Origin: a candidate division LCP-89 bacterium
Lineage (GTDB): Bacteria; Electryoneota; B3-LCP
Assembly (NCBI GenBank): GCA_025774735.1
Contig: JALGZU010000154.1
Location: forward strand, 1-12,429
Direction of reading: 5' to 3'
Length of the DNA: 12,429 nucleotides
How positions within the stretch are numbered: the stretch's first letter is position 1; the number at the start of each line of letters is the position of its first letter. Positions 1-6,594 of the stretch are shown here, piece by piece. Made by a program: the position numbers and the translations under genes. The notes under the pieces were generated by a model. The model saw nothing but the letters and a program-made list of their open reading frames with translations. It had not been told where the DNA came from and made no database searches.

Positions 1-704
1 TCCGTACCGACCCGGATCGGCACCCATTCGTGCGCTTTGGAAGCCTGGGCCGACTGGAACGGATCGAACACCACGTTCTTGAAGCCGCGCGCCCGTGCGT
101 CGGCCACCTGCGTGGCGTTCTGTACCGCCACGTGGCCGGCGCCGTGGCCCTTGGAACAGCCGAAGTTCAGCGCGTAATTGCAGTGCGCGAAGTCGGGGAT
201 GATCGACCAGGCAACATGCATGATGCCGTTCATGAAGTGCGCGCCGTTACCGCAGTGCAGACCGCCGCCGGAGACCCAGTAGTTGGGGGTGCCGAAACCT
301 TTCATGAAACCGATAACGCCGAAGCGAATCTCCGACGCCTGCGTCGTGGTCGCCTGGAAAAACGCCCCGCGCGGATCGCGCTCCCGACACTCTTGAAGCT
401 TTTTGCAGATGGTGTCGAGCGCTTCTTCCCACGAGATGCGAACAAACTTCGGATCGACGCCCAGCCCCTTCTCAGGGTTGGTGCGCTTCAGCGGATAGTT
501 GACACGGTACGGATCGTATAACAGCTGCGGCGCGGCCAGGCCTTTGACGCAGATATGTCCGCGTCCGGTCGGCGCGTCGGGATTGCCCTTGACCTCGGTG
601 ACGATTCCGTCCTGACGCCTGACTTTGATGCCGCACATGCAGTAGCACTGCCCGCAGCATGTCGGATTCCAGACGTCTTCCTTCACCTTAGATGCTTCGA
701 TCAT
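1..704 (-). CDS. Molybdopterin oxidoreductase, N-terminal part (partial)
   Basis: This is the first 234 codons of a molybdopterin-guanine-dinucleotide enzyme of the DMSO reductase superfamily (large catalytic subunit type). The gene runs off the left edge with no stop. The 4Fe-4S cysteines are at C17-x2-C20-x3-C24-x27-C52. 'RISWEEALD' at about 89-97 is the usual sequence after the cluster domain. 'LHCGNGA' at 149-155 places Cys151 where the Mo/W-coordinating residue normally sits. 'WVPIRVGT' at 227-234 matches the conserved W-(L/V)-P-(I/L)-R-x-GT(D) motif of the cofactor-binding region. The ATG start at 704 is preceded by AGGAG about 10 bases upstream. The N-terminus has no twin-arginine or hydrophobic signal, so a cytoplasmic enzyme, or one exported with a partner, is likely. 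The substrate cannot be told from this part: acetylene hydratase-like, formate dehydrogenase-like and polysulfide/thiosulfate reductase-like relatives all share these motifs. Family assignment is firm; the specific reaction is not assigned. Confidence 0.9.
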   Translation of the reverse strand, partial: MIEASKVKEDVWNPTCCGQCYCMCGIKVRRQDGIVTEVKGNPDAPTGRGHICVKGLAAPQLLYDPYRVNYPLKRTNPEKGLGVDPKFVRISWEEALDTICKKLQECRERDPRGAFFQATTTQASEIRFGVIGFMKGFGTPNYWVSGGGLHCGNGAHFMNGIMHVAWSIIPDFAHCNYALNFGCSKGHGAGHVAVQNATQVADARARGFKNVVFDPFQSAQASKAHEWVPIRVGT

Positions 705-765
705 AGAAATGGACTCCTGTTTTCCAAGGCTATTCTGTTCCTCCGAAGGATAATGTTATACAAAC

Positions 766-945
766 TTACGCATGTAATATAATCCAGCCTACAGGTAAAT
801 TCAAGTGCCTTCCAACTTTTTCTTCAAAAGGACGATTATCTTTGTAAAACCGGACGTAGTGCACTTTCTCCTTACCCGATCCTCCGATCCTGTTTTCCTC
901 CCGGTAGTAGACTCTAGGATAGTTAGTTTTGATTCGCTTTGCCAT
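766..945 (-). pseudogene. Tyrosine-type integrase remnant (N-terminal stub)
   Basis: This is a 59-residue reading frame starting 'MAKRIKTNYPRVYYRE'. Its first ~45 residues, through 'EEKVGR', resemble the N-terminal DNA-binding region of phage or integrative-element tyrosine recombinases of the 'M-x-K-x-(I/V)-K-T-x-Y-P-x-V-x-Y-R-E' kind. After 'EEKVGR' the resemblance stops and the frame ends within 14 residues. The core-binding and catalytic domains (R-H-R-Y) are absent, compared with about 350-400 residues in intact members. The ATG at 945 has a good GAGGT ribosome site 5 bases upstream; an open extension upstream to 1020 is unlikely to be used. The stop lies 62 bases from the start of the molybdenum enzyme gene on the same strand. 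Neighbouring tRNA-like sequence and short repeats support a decayed integration site. The similarity is from recall of the family, not a search. A small free-standing DNA-binding protein is the alternative. Confidence 0.6.
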
Positions 946-1064
946 TTCGACCTCAAGATAATTTTCCCACCCTATTTCCCATATTGGTGGTAAAATACGG
1001 TATAAAATGTGGGAAGTCAAGGTAAATAATCACTCTTTTACGTTCAATAAAAACAAGTAAATAA

Positions 1065-1094
1065 GTAACTCCTGGTAACTCCAGGTAGCTCATG
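1065..1094. repeat. Three tandem 10-bp repeats (GTAACTCCWG-like)
   Basis: Three head-to-tail decamers are present: GTAACTCCTG, GTAACTCCAG and GTAGCTCATG. The first two differ at one base and the third at three bases from the first. The first two also create an inverted repeat CCTGG-TAACT-CCAGG. Short direct repeats beside a tRNA-derived core and an integrase gene resemble arm-type sites for a tyrosine recombinase or an excisionase. That role is inferred only from position. Confidence 0.5.
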
Positions 1095-1114
1095 ATAAAT
1101 TACTCTTGACAAAA

Positions 1115-1143
1115 CTCATAACCCAAAGGTCGAAGGTTTAAAT
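1115..1143 (+). other. Initiator tRNA-Met fragment, candidate att core
   Basis: These 29 bases read as the tRNA-fMet segment from the anticodon loop (CTCATAA, anticodon CAT) through the 3' anticodon stem, the variable loop (AAAGGTC), the 5' T-stem (GAAGG) and the T-loop (TTTAAAT in place of TTCAAAT). Compared with the E. coli initiator tRNA from memory, 26 of 29 bases agree. The match begins exactly at the anticodon loop and ends at the T-loop. There is no 5' half, no matching 3' T-stem and no acceptor stem, so this is not a tRNA gene. Tyrosine recombinases often use anticodon-loop or T-loop segments of tRNA genes as crossover sites. With the integrase stub nearby, an attachment-site relic is the favoured reading. 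Confidence 0.55.
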
Positions 1144-1148
1144 ATTTG

Positions 1149-1168
1149 CTGGTGATTCAGGCCACCAG
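1149..1168. repeat. Perfect 6-bp inverted repeat (hairpin)
   Basis: CTGGTG and CACCAG are perfect inverted copies separated by 8 bases. It lies directly after the tRNA-Met fragment. No T-run follows on either strand, so a terminator is not supported. Function unknown. Confidence 0.35.
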
Positions 1169-1226
1169 TCCTATATCGCAGAGCTTCACCCACCATTTGC
1201 AGGTTCGAAGGGCGTCCCTAATTCCC

Positions 1227-1246
1227 ACGCGATCAATACGCGATCA
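1227..1246. repeat. Direct repeat ACGCGATCA, two copies, 11-bp spacing
   Basis: ACGCGATCA occurs at 1227-1235 and again at 1238-1246, one helical turn apart. It lies between the putative integration scar and the tRNA-Val gene. It could be a protein-binding site or a chance duplication. Confidence 0.35.
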
Positions 1247-1332
1247 CTTTTAACAAAAATCCCCACATTCTCCCACAAATATCAATATGAGAAAATGCAG
1301 GGAAACCCTTATGTTTCAGCTTGTTATACTTG

Positions 1333-1406
1333 TGGGCGATACTGGAGTCGAACCAGTGACCCCCTGCGTGTCGAGCAGGTACTCTAGCCAACTGAGCTAA
1401 TCGCCC
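1333..1406 (-). tRNA. tRNA-Val (anticodon GAC), with C at position 33
   Basis: A full cloverleaf of 74 bases folds by eye. The acceptor stem is GGGCGAT/ATCGCCC, the D-arm GCTC...GAGT with GG at 18-19, the anticodon stem CCTGC/GCAGG, the T-arm ACTGG-TTCGACT-CCAGT, and the discriminator base A. CCA is not encoded. The anticodon loop reads TCGACAC, giving anticodon GAC (valine) with C at position 33, where almost all tRNAs carry U. No other register allows a five-pair anticodon stem. The gene has a strong promoter about 27 bases upstream. It lies downstream of the export operon on the same strand. Confidence 0.93.
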
Positions 1407-1432
1407 GGATAGGTCCTTCTGAAGGGAAGTCT

Positions 1433-1461
1433 AATGTAAAAAAAAATATCCCCGATGTCAA
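1433..1461 (-). promoter_or_regulatory. Sigma-70-type promoter for tRNA-Val
   Basis: On the minus strand a consensus -35 TTGACA (1461-1456) is followed after 17 bases by a -10 TACATT (1438-1433). A start about 7 bases further on would give a leader of roughly 20 bases before the tRNA 5' end at 1406. The spacer contains a run of nine T residues just before the -10. Confidence 0.7.
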
Positions 1462-1491
1462 GCAAGAGGAGAAATAAATTTTTCAATCTTC

Positions 1492-1515
1492 CCGCGGCAG
1501 TCCCTACTGCCGCAG
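1492..1515 (-). terminator. Hairpin at end of the export operon, likely terminator
   Basis: A perfect 8-bp stem GCGGCAGT/ACTGCCGC with loop AGGG (1494-1513) extends by a G-U and a C-G pair to about 10 bp. The stop codon of the last operon gene (1506-1504) lies at the top of the stem and in the loop. The tail on the minus strand is AT-rich (GAAAAATTTATTT) but is not a clean U-run. It may work with Rho or mainly protect the 3' end. Confidence 0.5.
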
Positions 1516-2250
1516 CGCCCCCTTGCTGAACATGTAATTGGGGATCTCCAGGTCCAGGTCGATCGACTCGATGATATATTCCGTGCCCCCGCCTCTCGAT
1601 AGTGCATCTTTGAACGTCATCCGTTTGGGAAACCAGCGCCCCTCAACCCTGAAAACCTCCAGTATTTCCGTCGTCTTCAATAGTTTCCCGCGCTTGGCGT
1701 AACGGTTCTCCTTTAAGGGTAGGCGCCGTTCCGTATCCACCCAGATTTTCCGGCTGTGGTAAGCGACATCCTTCTCGACCGCCGATAGCTCCAACACCCA
1801 GCATTTTCTGTCGTTGAAAGTCTCTTCGCCGACCAGCTCGGCGGAGTACATCTCGGCTAAGCGTCTGTTATCCATAAAATCTTCGTAGGACAGATCCGAT
1901 CCCATCACCGACTGCCGCAGAAGATGGCCGGAAATGGTGATGATCCGGTCCGCGGGTTCCGGAGTGTAGGTCCAGAGTTTGTCCCCGAGCCTCAACATTT
2001 TCTTGCCTTTCTCCCGGGGCGGCGATAAATACTCCACGAAGGCGCTGTCCTGCCCGGCAATCCAGGATCTGGACTGAATCGTACGGCTGCCGCTGCGTCC
2101 ATGCACGATCATCGTGGCTACGCTGGCGGCCCGATCCATGACCATATTTTCGTCGATCATCACGAGGATGTCACGGCCTGTCGGCCCCTCTTGAGCTGAC
2201 CCAGAACCGGCAACCGCCGCTAACATGAGCCATAAGGCAAAGTGTTTCAT
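1504..2250 (-). CDS. LolA-like outer membrane lipoprotein-sorting protein
   Basis: This is a 248-residue protein with an N-terminal signal peptide (hydrophobic core about 4-16, probable cleavage after 'GSGSA' near residue 19), so it should be periplasmic. The body matches the LolA-like fold (LolA/LppX-type unclosed beta-barrel) found next to FtsX-type permeases. Recognisable stretches are 'MLRLGDKLWTYTPEPADRIITISG' near 85-108 (key residues W93, Y95, P97), 'LRQSVMGSDLSYEDF' at 111-125, 'KCWVLEL' near 149-155 and 'KIWVDTERRLPLKE' in the middle. By family analogy it binds a hydrophobic or acylated substrate released by the ABC transporter and carries it across the periplasm. The ATG overlaps the TGA of the upstream permease in ATGA, implying translational coupling. 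It is the last gene of the operon and is followed at once by a hairpin. The exact substrate cannot be inferred. Confidence 0.82.
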   Translation of the reverse strand: MKHFALWLMLAAVAGSGSAQEGPTGRDILVMIDENMVMDRAASVATMIVHGRSGSRTIQSRSWIAGQDSAFVEYLSPPREKGKKMLRLGDKLWTYTPEPADRIITISGHLLRQSVMGSDLSYEDFMDNRRLAEMYSAELVGEETFNDRKCWVLELSAVEKDVAYHSRKIWVDTERRLPLKENRYAKRGKLLKTTEILEVFRVEGRWFPKRMTFKDALSRGGGTEYIIESIDLDLEIPNYMFSKGALRQ

Positions 2251-3521
2251 TCTTCCAGTTCCTTGAAGAGTTGAGAGGTCGGCCGCTTGAACAGCCCGAT
2301 GCCGGAGATGGCGGCCCCGAAGATGGTTGCCGCCAGACCGGGGATAAATCCGATGTAGTAACTCACCGGAGTCACCTGCGCGTGCATTATGGACGACATC
2401 AGCATCCGCGATCCCTCCATAAAAGATGAGAAGTCGAGACCAACTTCCTGCAGATAGTATCCGAAGGCCAGTCCCAGCGCCGAACCCAATATCGAACCCA
2501 CCAGACCGATGATAACCGATTCACCGAGCAAGGTCCGGTAAACGTGTCCCTTGGATTCGCCCATCGCCAGCCGTATCCCCATCTCCCGGTACCGCCGGAT
2601 GCCGGACATGAGACCGGCGTTCCACAGAACCGCGGACATGACGAAGAGAAAGATCCCGACCATGATGTAAACCCGCAGTTCGACGGTGTCAATGAGTCCT
2701 CCGAGGTTATTCTGATCCGCCAGCGTCAGCATCACCGGCTCGAATTCTCCCTCGATCATCGAGGATGCCGAGTTAAACTCATCAGCCGCAGACCTAGCCG
2801 CCTCGTCGTCGTAAAGCTCACTTGAAAAGAAGCCCAGAACTTCTCCCGCTCCATCTTCCATGTCCAGAACGTATTGAATGTCGGACAGATCCGCCAGCAT
2901 GGTGCTGTGATCCAGTGGTCCCACGCCGAACCGGACCGTTCCCACCAGCTTGAAATTAAAAACTGCCATGCTTCCCTTCGCCGTCGCTCCGACCAGCGTC
3001 CCGACGTCGCCAACTTGCACATCCAGGCTCCGGGCGAACTCGTCGCTGATGACCATCTCACCGGGTGACTGCGGTAGCCTGCCCCGGATGACCGCATTGG
3101 CCAGGTTCAGCCGTTCGAGTTCGCTGCTCTTCTCGCTTAAAAGATCGAAAGCCAGACCGAAGACGGGGCCCTGAGCCCGGGTCTCGCCCACCTCGTCAGG
3201 AAAATCCAGGAGTCCGCCGTACTTGATCCTCGCCACCCAGTCGAACTGCGGGTAGTCCTGACGGAGCTCATGCTTAAAAGTTTCCACCTCGGTCAAGGCC
3301 AGGTCATTGGGAACCTGGTTCGATATCTCCGCGTAGGCGCGGGTCATGACTTTCACGTGTCCCGTATCGAAAATGGCGTTTGCCTGAATGGCATCGTTCA
3401 TGAAACCGCTCATATAACTGTAAGCGAAACTGATGATGGCGACTCCGAGGACCACGACGATGACCGGATACAGGCTGCGGTGACGATCGCGGATCAGGCC
3501 GCGCATTAAAAATCGGATCAT
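2247..3521 (-). CDS. FtsX/MacB-type ABC transporter permease (second)
   Basis: This is a 424-residue inner-membrane permease with FtsX-family topology. It has one N-terminal membrane helix (about 18-38), a large periplasmic MacB-like domain (about 40-280), then three C-terminal helices (about 285-307, 330-355 and 390-412). 'RRYREMGIRLAMG' after the second helix is the typical cytoplasmic coupling segment that contacts the ATPase. 'NLANAVIRGRLPQSPGEMVISDEFA' in the periplasmic part (key residues G, P, E, S, A) is a common element of LolC/LolE and MacB relatives ('G+ P..+ .E++++...A+.L'). The start has a strong ribosome site, GGGGGAGG, 5 bases before the ATG. It overlaps its upstream partner by ATGA and its downstream gene by ATGA. 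With the neighbouring permease it probably forms the heterodimer of a LolCDE-like exporter that extracts a substrate from the outer leaflet of the inner membrane. Confidence 0.9.
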   Translation of the reverse strand: MIRFLMRGLIRDRHRSLYPVIVVVLGVAIISFAYSYMSGFMNDAIQANAIFDTGHVKVMTRAYAEISNQVPNDLALTEVETFKHELRQDYPQFDWVARIKYGGLLDFPDEVGETRAQGPVFGLAFDLLSEKSSELERLNLANAVIRGRLPQSPGEMVISDEFARSLDVQVGDVGTLVGATAKGSMAVFNFKLVGTVRFGVGPLDHSTMLADLSDIQYVLDMEDGAGEVLGFFSSELYDDEAARSAADEFNSASSMIEGEFEPVMLTLADQNNLGGLIDTVELRVYIMVGIFLFVMSAVLWNAGLMSGIRRYREMGIRLAMGESKGHVYRTLLGESVIIGLVGSILGSALGLAFGYYLQEVGLDFSSFMEGSRMLMSSIMHAQVTPVSYYIGFIPGLAATIFGAAISGIGLFKRPTSQLFKELEE

Positions 3522-4696
3522 GTCAGCCTCCCCCGCAAAGCGTCGGTAGGCTTCAACCGGGTGATTTTCCGAGTGGGCAGGAAACTGACGATGGTCACTG
3601 TGAGGAGGACCAGCAGGGTCGAACCGGCCAGCAGCCCCAGACTGTAACTCGCATAGAGCCGGTCAGGCAGCGCCATGCCGAACTCGCCCGTGGCGGCCGG
3701 CAATGGAAGCCCCCGGGTGGCCGTAAACCACATCAGCGGAATACCGTAGACCGCTCCCACCAGCAGCGCCAGGAAGCCGTGCAGAGCCCCTTCCAGGGTA
3801 AACAGGCGAATCACTTCTCCTCGAGTCATGCCCAGCGCCATCAGAGTCCCCATCTCTCTCCGGCGCCGGAAGATGGCCAGCACCTGGGTATCGAAAATCG
3901 CCAGCAGTGCCATGGCCAGAAGCAATCCGTAAAAGATCATCGAACCCACCTTCTTCGCTTCGATGATTTCGGTCAGGTTCTTAAGCAGAAAATCGAGATC
4001 TCGGTAGACCCAGTTCCCGGTCTCTGGTGGAATACTTTCAATGTCTTTCTCCAGAACCACTAAAGTAGCCTGATCAGGCGTTCCCAGCATCCCCCGTAAA
4101 GTTTCCAGCGGAATCCAGATCTGCCCGGCGTCCACGGTTTGAACGATGGTGCTCATCACGTGAACGATCTGAACGTCGGCCGCATCGAACATGCCGGAAG
4201 CATCTCGCCAGCGCACCGTAACGTAATCTCCGACGTGCAGGTTGGTCCTCTCGGCCATGATCTTCCCGATCAATCCCGGGATTACTCCGGAATCGTCACC
4301 AGCGAGTTTGTCGGCAGGGATATCGATAATCTCCTGTTGGGGATCGATCCCTTTCAACAGTGCGTTCTGCACCCGGCCCTCGGGGAAGATGGCGCCCGCT
4401 GTGATCAAAACCGGCGTGGCCCAGCCTTCGGCGACCAAACCAACCAATCCATCGGAAAGAGGAGTTCTGGCTTCCTCCAGGGTCAACGGGTCGTAAGGAT
4501 CATAGACTTCGTGCCAGAATTGTCCACCTCCCAGCTCCGTATCGATCATGGCGTGCATGGCCAGCCGGTTCATCCCTTCGAACAGCCCATGCGTCCAGAT
4601 GATGGCAACAAAGGCAACGGAAAGCACGATCACGTTTAACCAGGTCCGTAATCCCCGGCTGAAAATATGGCGAAAAGCTAGTTTAAGCGTTAACAT
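3518..4696 (-). CDS. FtsX/MacB-type ABC transporter permease (first)
   Basis: This is a 392-residue inner-membrane permease with the same plan as its downstream neighbour. There is a helix at about 20-38, a periplasmic domain of about 210 residues, and three C-terminal helices at about 253-275, 303-325 and 353-374. 'RRRREMGTLMALGMTRGEVIRLF' (near 278-300; key residues E, G, L, G) is the coupling segment, and the C-terminus 'PTDALRG' is the usual FtsX-family ending 'P.+ALR'. I chose the ATG at 4696. A GTG two codons earlier (4702) is possible, and neither has a strong ribosome site. The gap to the ATPase gene is short (about 14 bases from this start), and the stop overlaps the next permease start in ATGA. 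The two permeases are diverged paralogues, consistent with a heterodimer rather than a MacB homodimer. Confidence 0.88.
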   Translation of the reverse strand: MLTLKLAFRHIFSRGLRTWLNVIVLSVAFVAIIWTHGLFEGMNRLAMHAMIDTELGGGQFWHEVYDPYDPLTLEEARTPLSDGLVGLVAEGWATPVLITAGAIFPEGRVQNALLKGIDPQQEIIDIPADKLAGDDSGVIPGLIGKIMAERTNLHVGDYVTVRWRDASGMFDAADVQIVHVMSTIVQTVDAGQIWIPLETLRGMLGTPDQATLVVLEKDIESIPPETGNWVYRDLDFLLKNLTEIIEAKKVGSMIFYGLLLAMALLAIFDTQVLAIFRRRREMGTLMALGMTRGEVIRLFTLEGALHGFLALLVGAVYGIPLMWFTATRGLPLPAATGEFGMALPDRLYASYSLGLLAGSTLLVLLTVTIVSFLPTRKITRLKPTDALRGRLT

Positions 4697-4710
4697 GATC
4701 ACACCACTCT

Positions 4711-5418
4711 TTAATTCGACGACGGTTCCATCGGCACATCCTCTGCAACCTGTCCGTCCAACAGGGTAATCTTGCGGCGCAGGTAACGGATGACTTTCTC
4801 ATCGTGAGTCGAAAAAATGAACGTCGAACCCAATTCACGGTTCAACTTCACCATCATCTCCAGAATATTGTGAGAATTGGCGGCATCCAGATTGGCGGTC
4901 GGCTCATCCGCCAAAACGATCCTGGGCTCTTTGACCATTGCGCGAGCCACCGCCACCCGCTGCGATTCGCCGCCCGAAAGCTGCGCCGGCTTAGACTTGA
5001 CTTTCTCCGTCAGACCGACCCATTTCAGCGCCTGCATGACAGCCTTGTGGCGCTGATCCGCGCTCATCTTCAGGAGTAGCAGGGGGAATTCGACGTTCTC
5101 GTAAACCGTGTACACGGGCAGCAGATTGTACGTCTGAAAGATGAAGCCCAGGTTCTCATTGCGCAGCCTGGCCGCCTGGCCATGGCTCAATCTGCTGACA
5201 TCCTTGCCTAATACAACCGCTCTTCCCGCAGTGGGATCATCCAGCGCCCCGATAATGTTGAGCAGGGTTGTCTTGCCCGATCCGCTGGGACCCACCAATC
5301 CGGCAAATTCGCCGGATTGAAACGTGAGGGTGATGTCCTTCAGAGCCGTAAACTTGTGATGACCGGCGGGGTACTGTTTGAGCAGTCCTTCTGTCTCGAT
5401 CAGTATGTTGTTGTCCAT
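4711..5418 (-). CDS. ABC transporter ATPase, LolD/MacB family
   Basis: This 235-residue ABC ATPase is complete and has no fused membrane domain. Walker A is GPSGSGKTT (43-51), the Q-loop glutamine is Q95 in 'FQTYNLLP', the signature is LSGGESQR (147-154), Walker B is 'RIVLADEP' (166-173) with catalytic Glu172, the D-loop is 'ANLD', and the switch histidine is H205 in 'STHDE'. '[21 protein letters not shown]' (key residues Y97, N98, L99, E107, N108, E110) is characteristic of the MacB/LolD/FtsE branch. It would power the two FtsX-type permeases encoded just downstream. GAGG lies 6 bases before the ATG. The upstream outer-membrane protein gene ends 42 bases away, with a small hairpin in the gap. 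All catalytic residues are present, so it should be active. Confidence 0.95.
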   Translation of the reverse strand: MDNNILIETEGLLKQYPAGHHKFTALKDITLTFQSGEFAGLVGPSGSGKTTLLNIIGALDDPTAGRAVVLGKDVSRLSHGQAARLRNENLGFIFQTYNLLPVYTVYENVEFPLLLLKMSADQRHKAVMQALKWVGLTEKVKSKPAQLSGGESQRVAVARAMVKEPRIVLADEPTANLDAANSHNILEMMVKLNRELGSTFIFSTHDEKVIRYLRRKITLLDGQVAEDVPMEPSSN

Positions 5419-5433
5419 CGTTCGCCTCGTCGC

Positions 5434-5454
5434 GGATGCTTCCTCGTGGCATCC
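5434..5454 (-). repeat. Hairpin between the barrel gene and the ABC ATPase gene
   Basis: GGATGC and GCATCC are perfect 6-bp inverted copies around a 9-base loop. They fill the 42-base gap upstream of the ATPase ribosome site. There is no T-run, so this is not a classic terminator. It could be an RNA processing or stability element that sets the ratio of barrel to transporter, which is an inference. Confidence 0.35.
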
Positions 5455-5460
5455 TGCAGC

Positions 5461-6594
5461 TTAATGATTATAGATGATGATCAGTTGAACGCCGTATCCA
5501 CGGCCGAAATAGTCGCCAGCCCCCTCGACGGCGGGGAAGTTCTCGTCGGGATACCAGAAGAGGCTGGGGTTGATGATCCAGTTATCGTATGTCCTCTGCC
5601 AGCCGATATACTGGTACAGTTCGCCGTTCTCCCAATCGTAAAAACCGTAGTTCATGACCGTATCGAATAGACTGACCGGGTAGCTCAGAGCATAGGCGGA
5701 AATCTGGCTGTCTTCACCCTGCCCCCACCACTCTTCCGAAACCGCACTGCCCATGTGCTCGGCAATCACATAAATCCCGTTGCCGATGCCGACGGTGTAA
5801 TCTAATCCTATCATCATCATTCTGGTATAGTGGTAGGGCAATTCTTCGCCGTCCCAGTGTTGTCCGGCCAGTTCAAACCACAGCCCCACGCCGACATCCC
5901 AGCGCCCATCCAATCCCATCCGCCTCTCCCGGAATTCGGTCTCCGGTTTCAACTGCGCCCGGACCCTGCGCAGGTGAGACGTCACCCCTGTTTCACCACC
6001 GAACAGGGGAAATTGAATCCTCCCGCCGAACTCCGGTCGTTCGGGCGCCGTGGGAAATATCTCGTAACCTTTAGTCTCATCGTTGCCATACAATCCCCAG
6101 AGCCAGATATTGGCGCTGTTCTGAAAATAGTAGCGCGATAACACTCCCCAGACGCCCTCGGTCAAATTCAGTGGATCACGCGGGTCCAGGCGGTCGAACC
6201 ACATCAACGGCCGTAAGAGTTGTGCCGGTCCGAAATTGATTTTCTGAAGACCAAACCGGAGTTCGGCACGCGCATTGGTGAACCGTAGTTTCAGCCGGTA
6301 CAGGTCCAGGTTCGAATCGATGCTCCAGTCATCGTCCACGGTCGAATAGCCGTTCAGCATAACCTCGCCGTCCAACACAGCTCCGCCATTGAAAGCCTGC
6401 TCGAAGAGAAGTTGCGGGAGGTACCGAATCCCGGTCTGATTCAACCAATCCCCTGAAATATTCGTCTCGGTGGACCAGGCGGAGGCCTGACCCCGAAACT
6501 CGGCGTCGAGAGCCTGACAGGTTTGAGTCAATAAAAGGAAGCCAGGAAGAATGACTGTTAGCAATCCGCGCTTTGGCGCCGATATAATCATCAT
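5461..6594 (-). CDS. Predicted outer-membrane beta-barrel protein of the export operon
   Basis: This is a 377-residue protein with a signal peptide (positive 'PKRG', hydrophobic 11-22, likely cleavage after 'TCQA' near residue 28). The mature part is rich in aromatic residues and alternating strands typical of a barrel, for example 'LYRLKLRFTNARAELRFGLQKINFG' around 98-122 (key residues R104, R109, R113, G115, G122). 'LRPLMWFDRLDPRDPL' (127-142) followed by 'NIWLWGLYGNDETKG' (162-176) looks like a conserved signature of barrel proteins I recall beside FtsX/LolA-like genes. No lipobox is seen. It does not end in the usual C-terminal phenylalanine but in 'IIIYNH'. It could be the outer-membrane acceptor or outlet of the exporter. 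The ATG overlaps the TGA of the regulator's continued frame in ATGA, and a second in-frame ATG follows directly. The specific family name is unknown to me. Confidence 0.75.
   Translation of the reverse strand: MMIISAPKRGLLTVILPGFLLLTQTCQALDAEFRGQASAWSTETNISGDWLNQTGIRYLPQLLFEQAFNGGAVLDGEVMLNGYSTVDDDWSIDSNLDLYRLKLRFTNARAELRFGLQKINFGPAQLLRPLMWFDRLDPRDPLNLTEGVWGVLSRYYFQNSANIWLWGLYGNDETKGYEIFPTAPERPEFGGRIQFPLFGGETGVTSHLRRVRAQLKPETEFRERRMGLDGRWDVGVGLWFELAGQHWDGEELPYHYTRMMMIGLDYTVGIGNGIYVIAEHMGSAVSEEWWGQGEDSQISAYALSYPVSLFDTVMNYGFYDWENGELYQYIGWQRTYDNWIINPSLFWYPDENFPAVEGAGDYFGRGYGVQLIIIYNH

Larger units (their letters stand above)
946..1332. other. AT-rich gene-poor region, possible integration scar
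   Basis: No convincing protein-coding gene is visible on either strand. The region holds a triple 10-bp repeat (1065-1094), a piece of initiator tRNA-Met sequence (1115-1143), a perfect 6-bp hairpin (1149-1168) and a 9-bp direct repeat (1227-1246). It is more AT-rich than the flanking operons and lies between an integrase stub and an intact tRNA gene. This is the usual setting of old integrative-element insertions. Confidence 0.5.

Noticed and set aside
30..521. 163-codon plus-strand frame at the left edge
   Set aside because: It is antisense to the molybdopterin enzyme, which reads through without stops and carries all family motifs.
1196..1206. GCAGGTTCGAA, resembling a tRNA T-stem and T-loop
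   Set aside because: The 3' half of the stem does not pair and no other tRNA part is nearby. The match is too short to claim a second tRNA fragment, although the region is already suspicious.
4139..4639. 166-codon plus-strand frame
   Set aside because: It is antisense to the first FtsX-type permease, whose family motifs are clear.
5461..6594. Barrel protein as an outer-membrane lipoprotein
   Set aside because: The cysteine in the signal region is preceded by 'TQT', which does not fit a lipobox.
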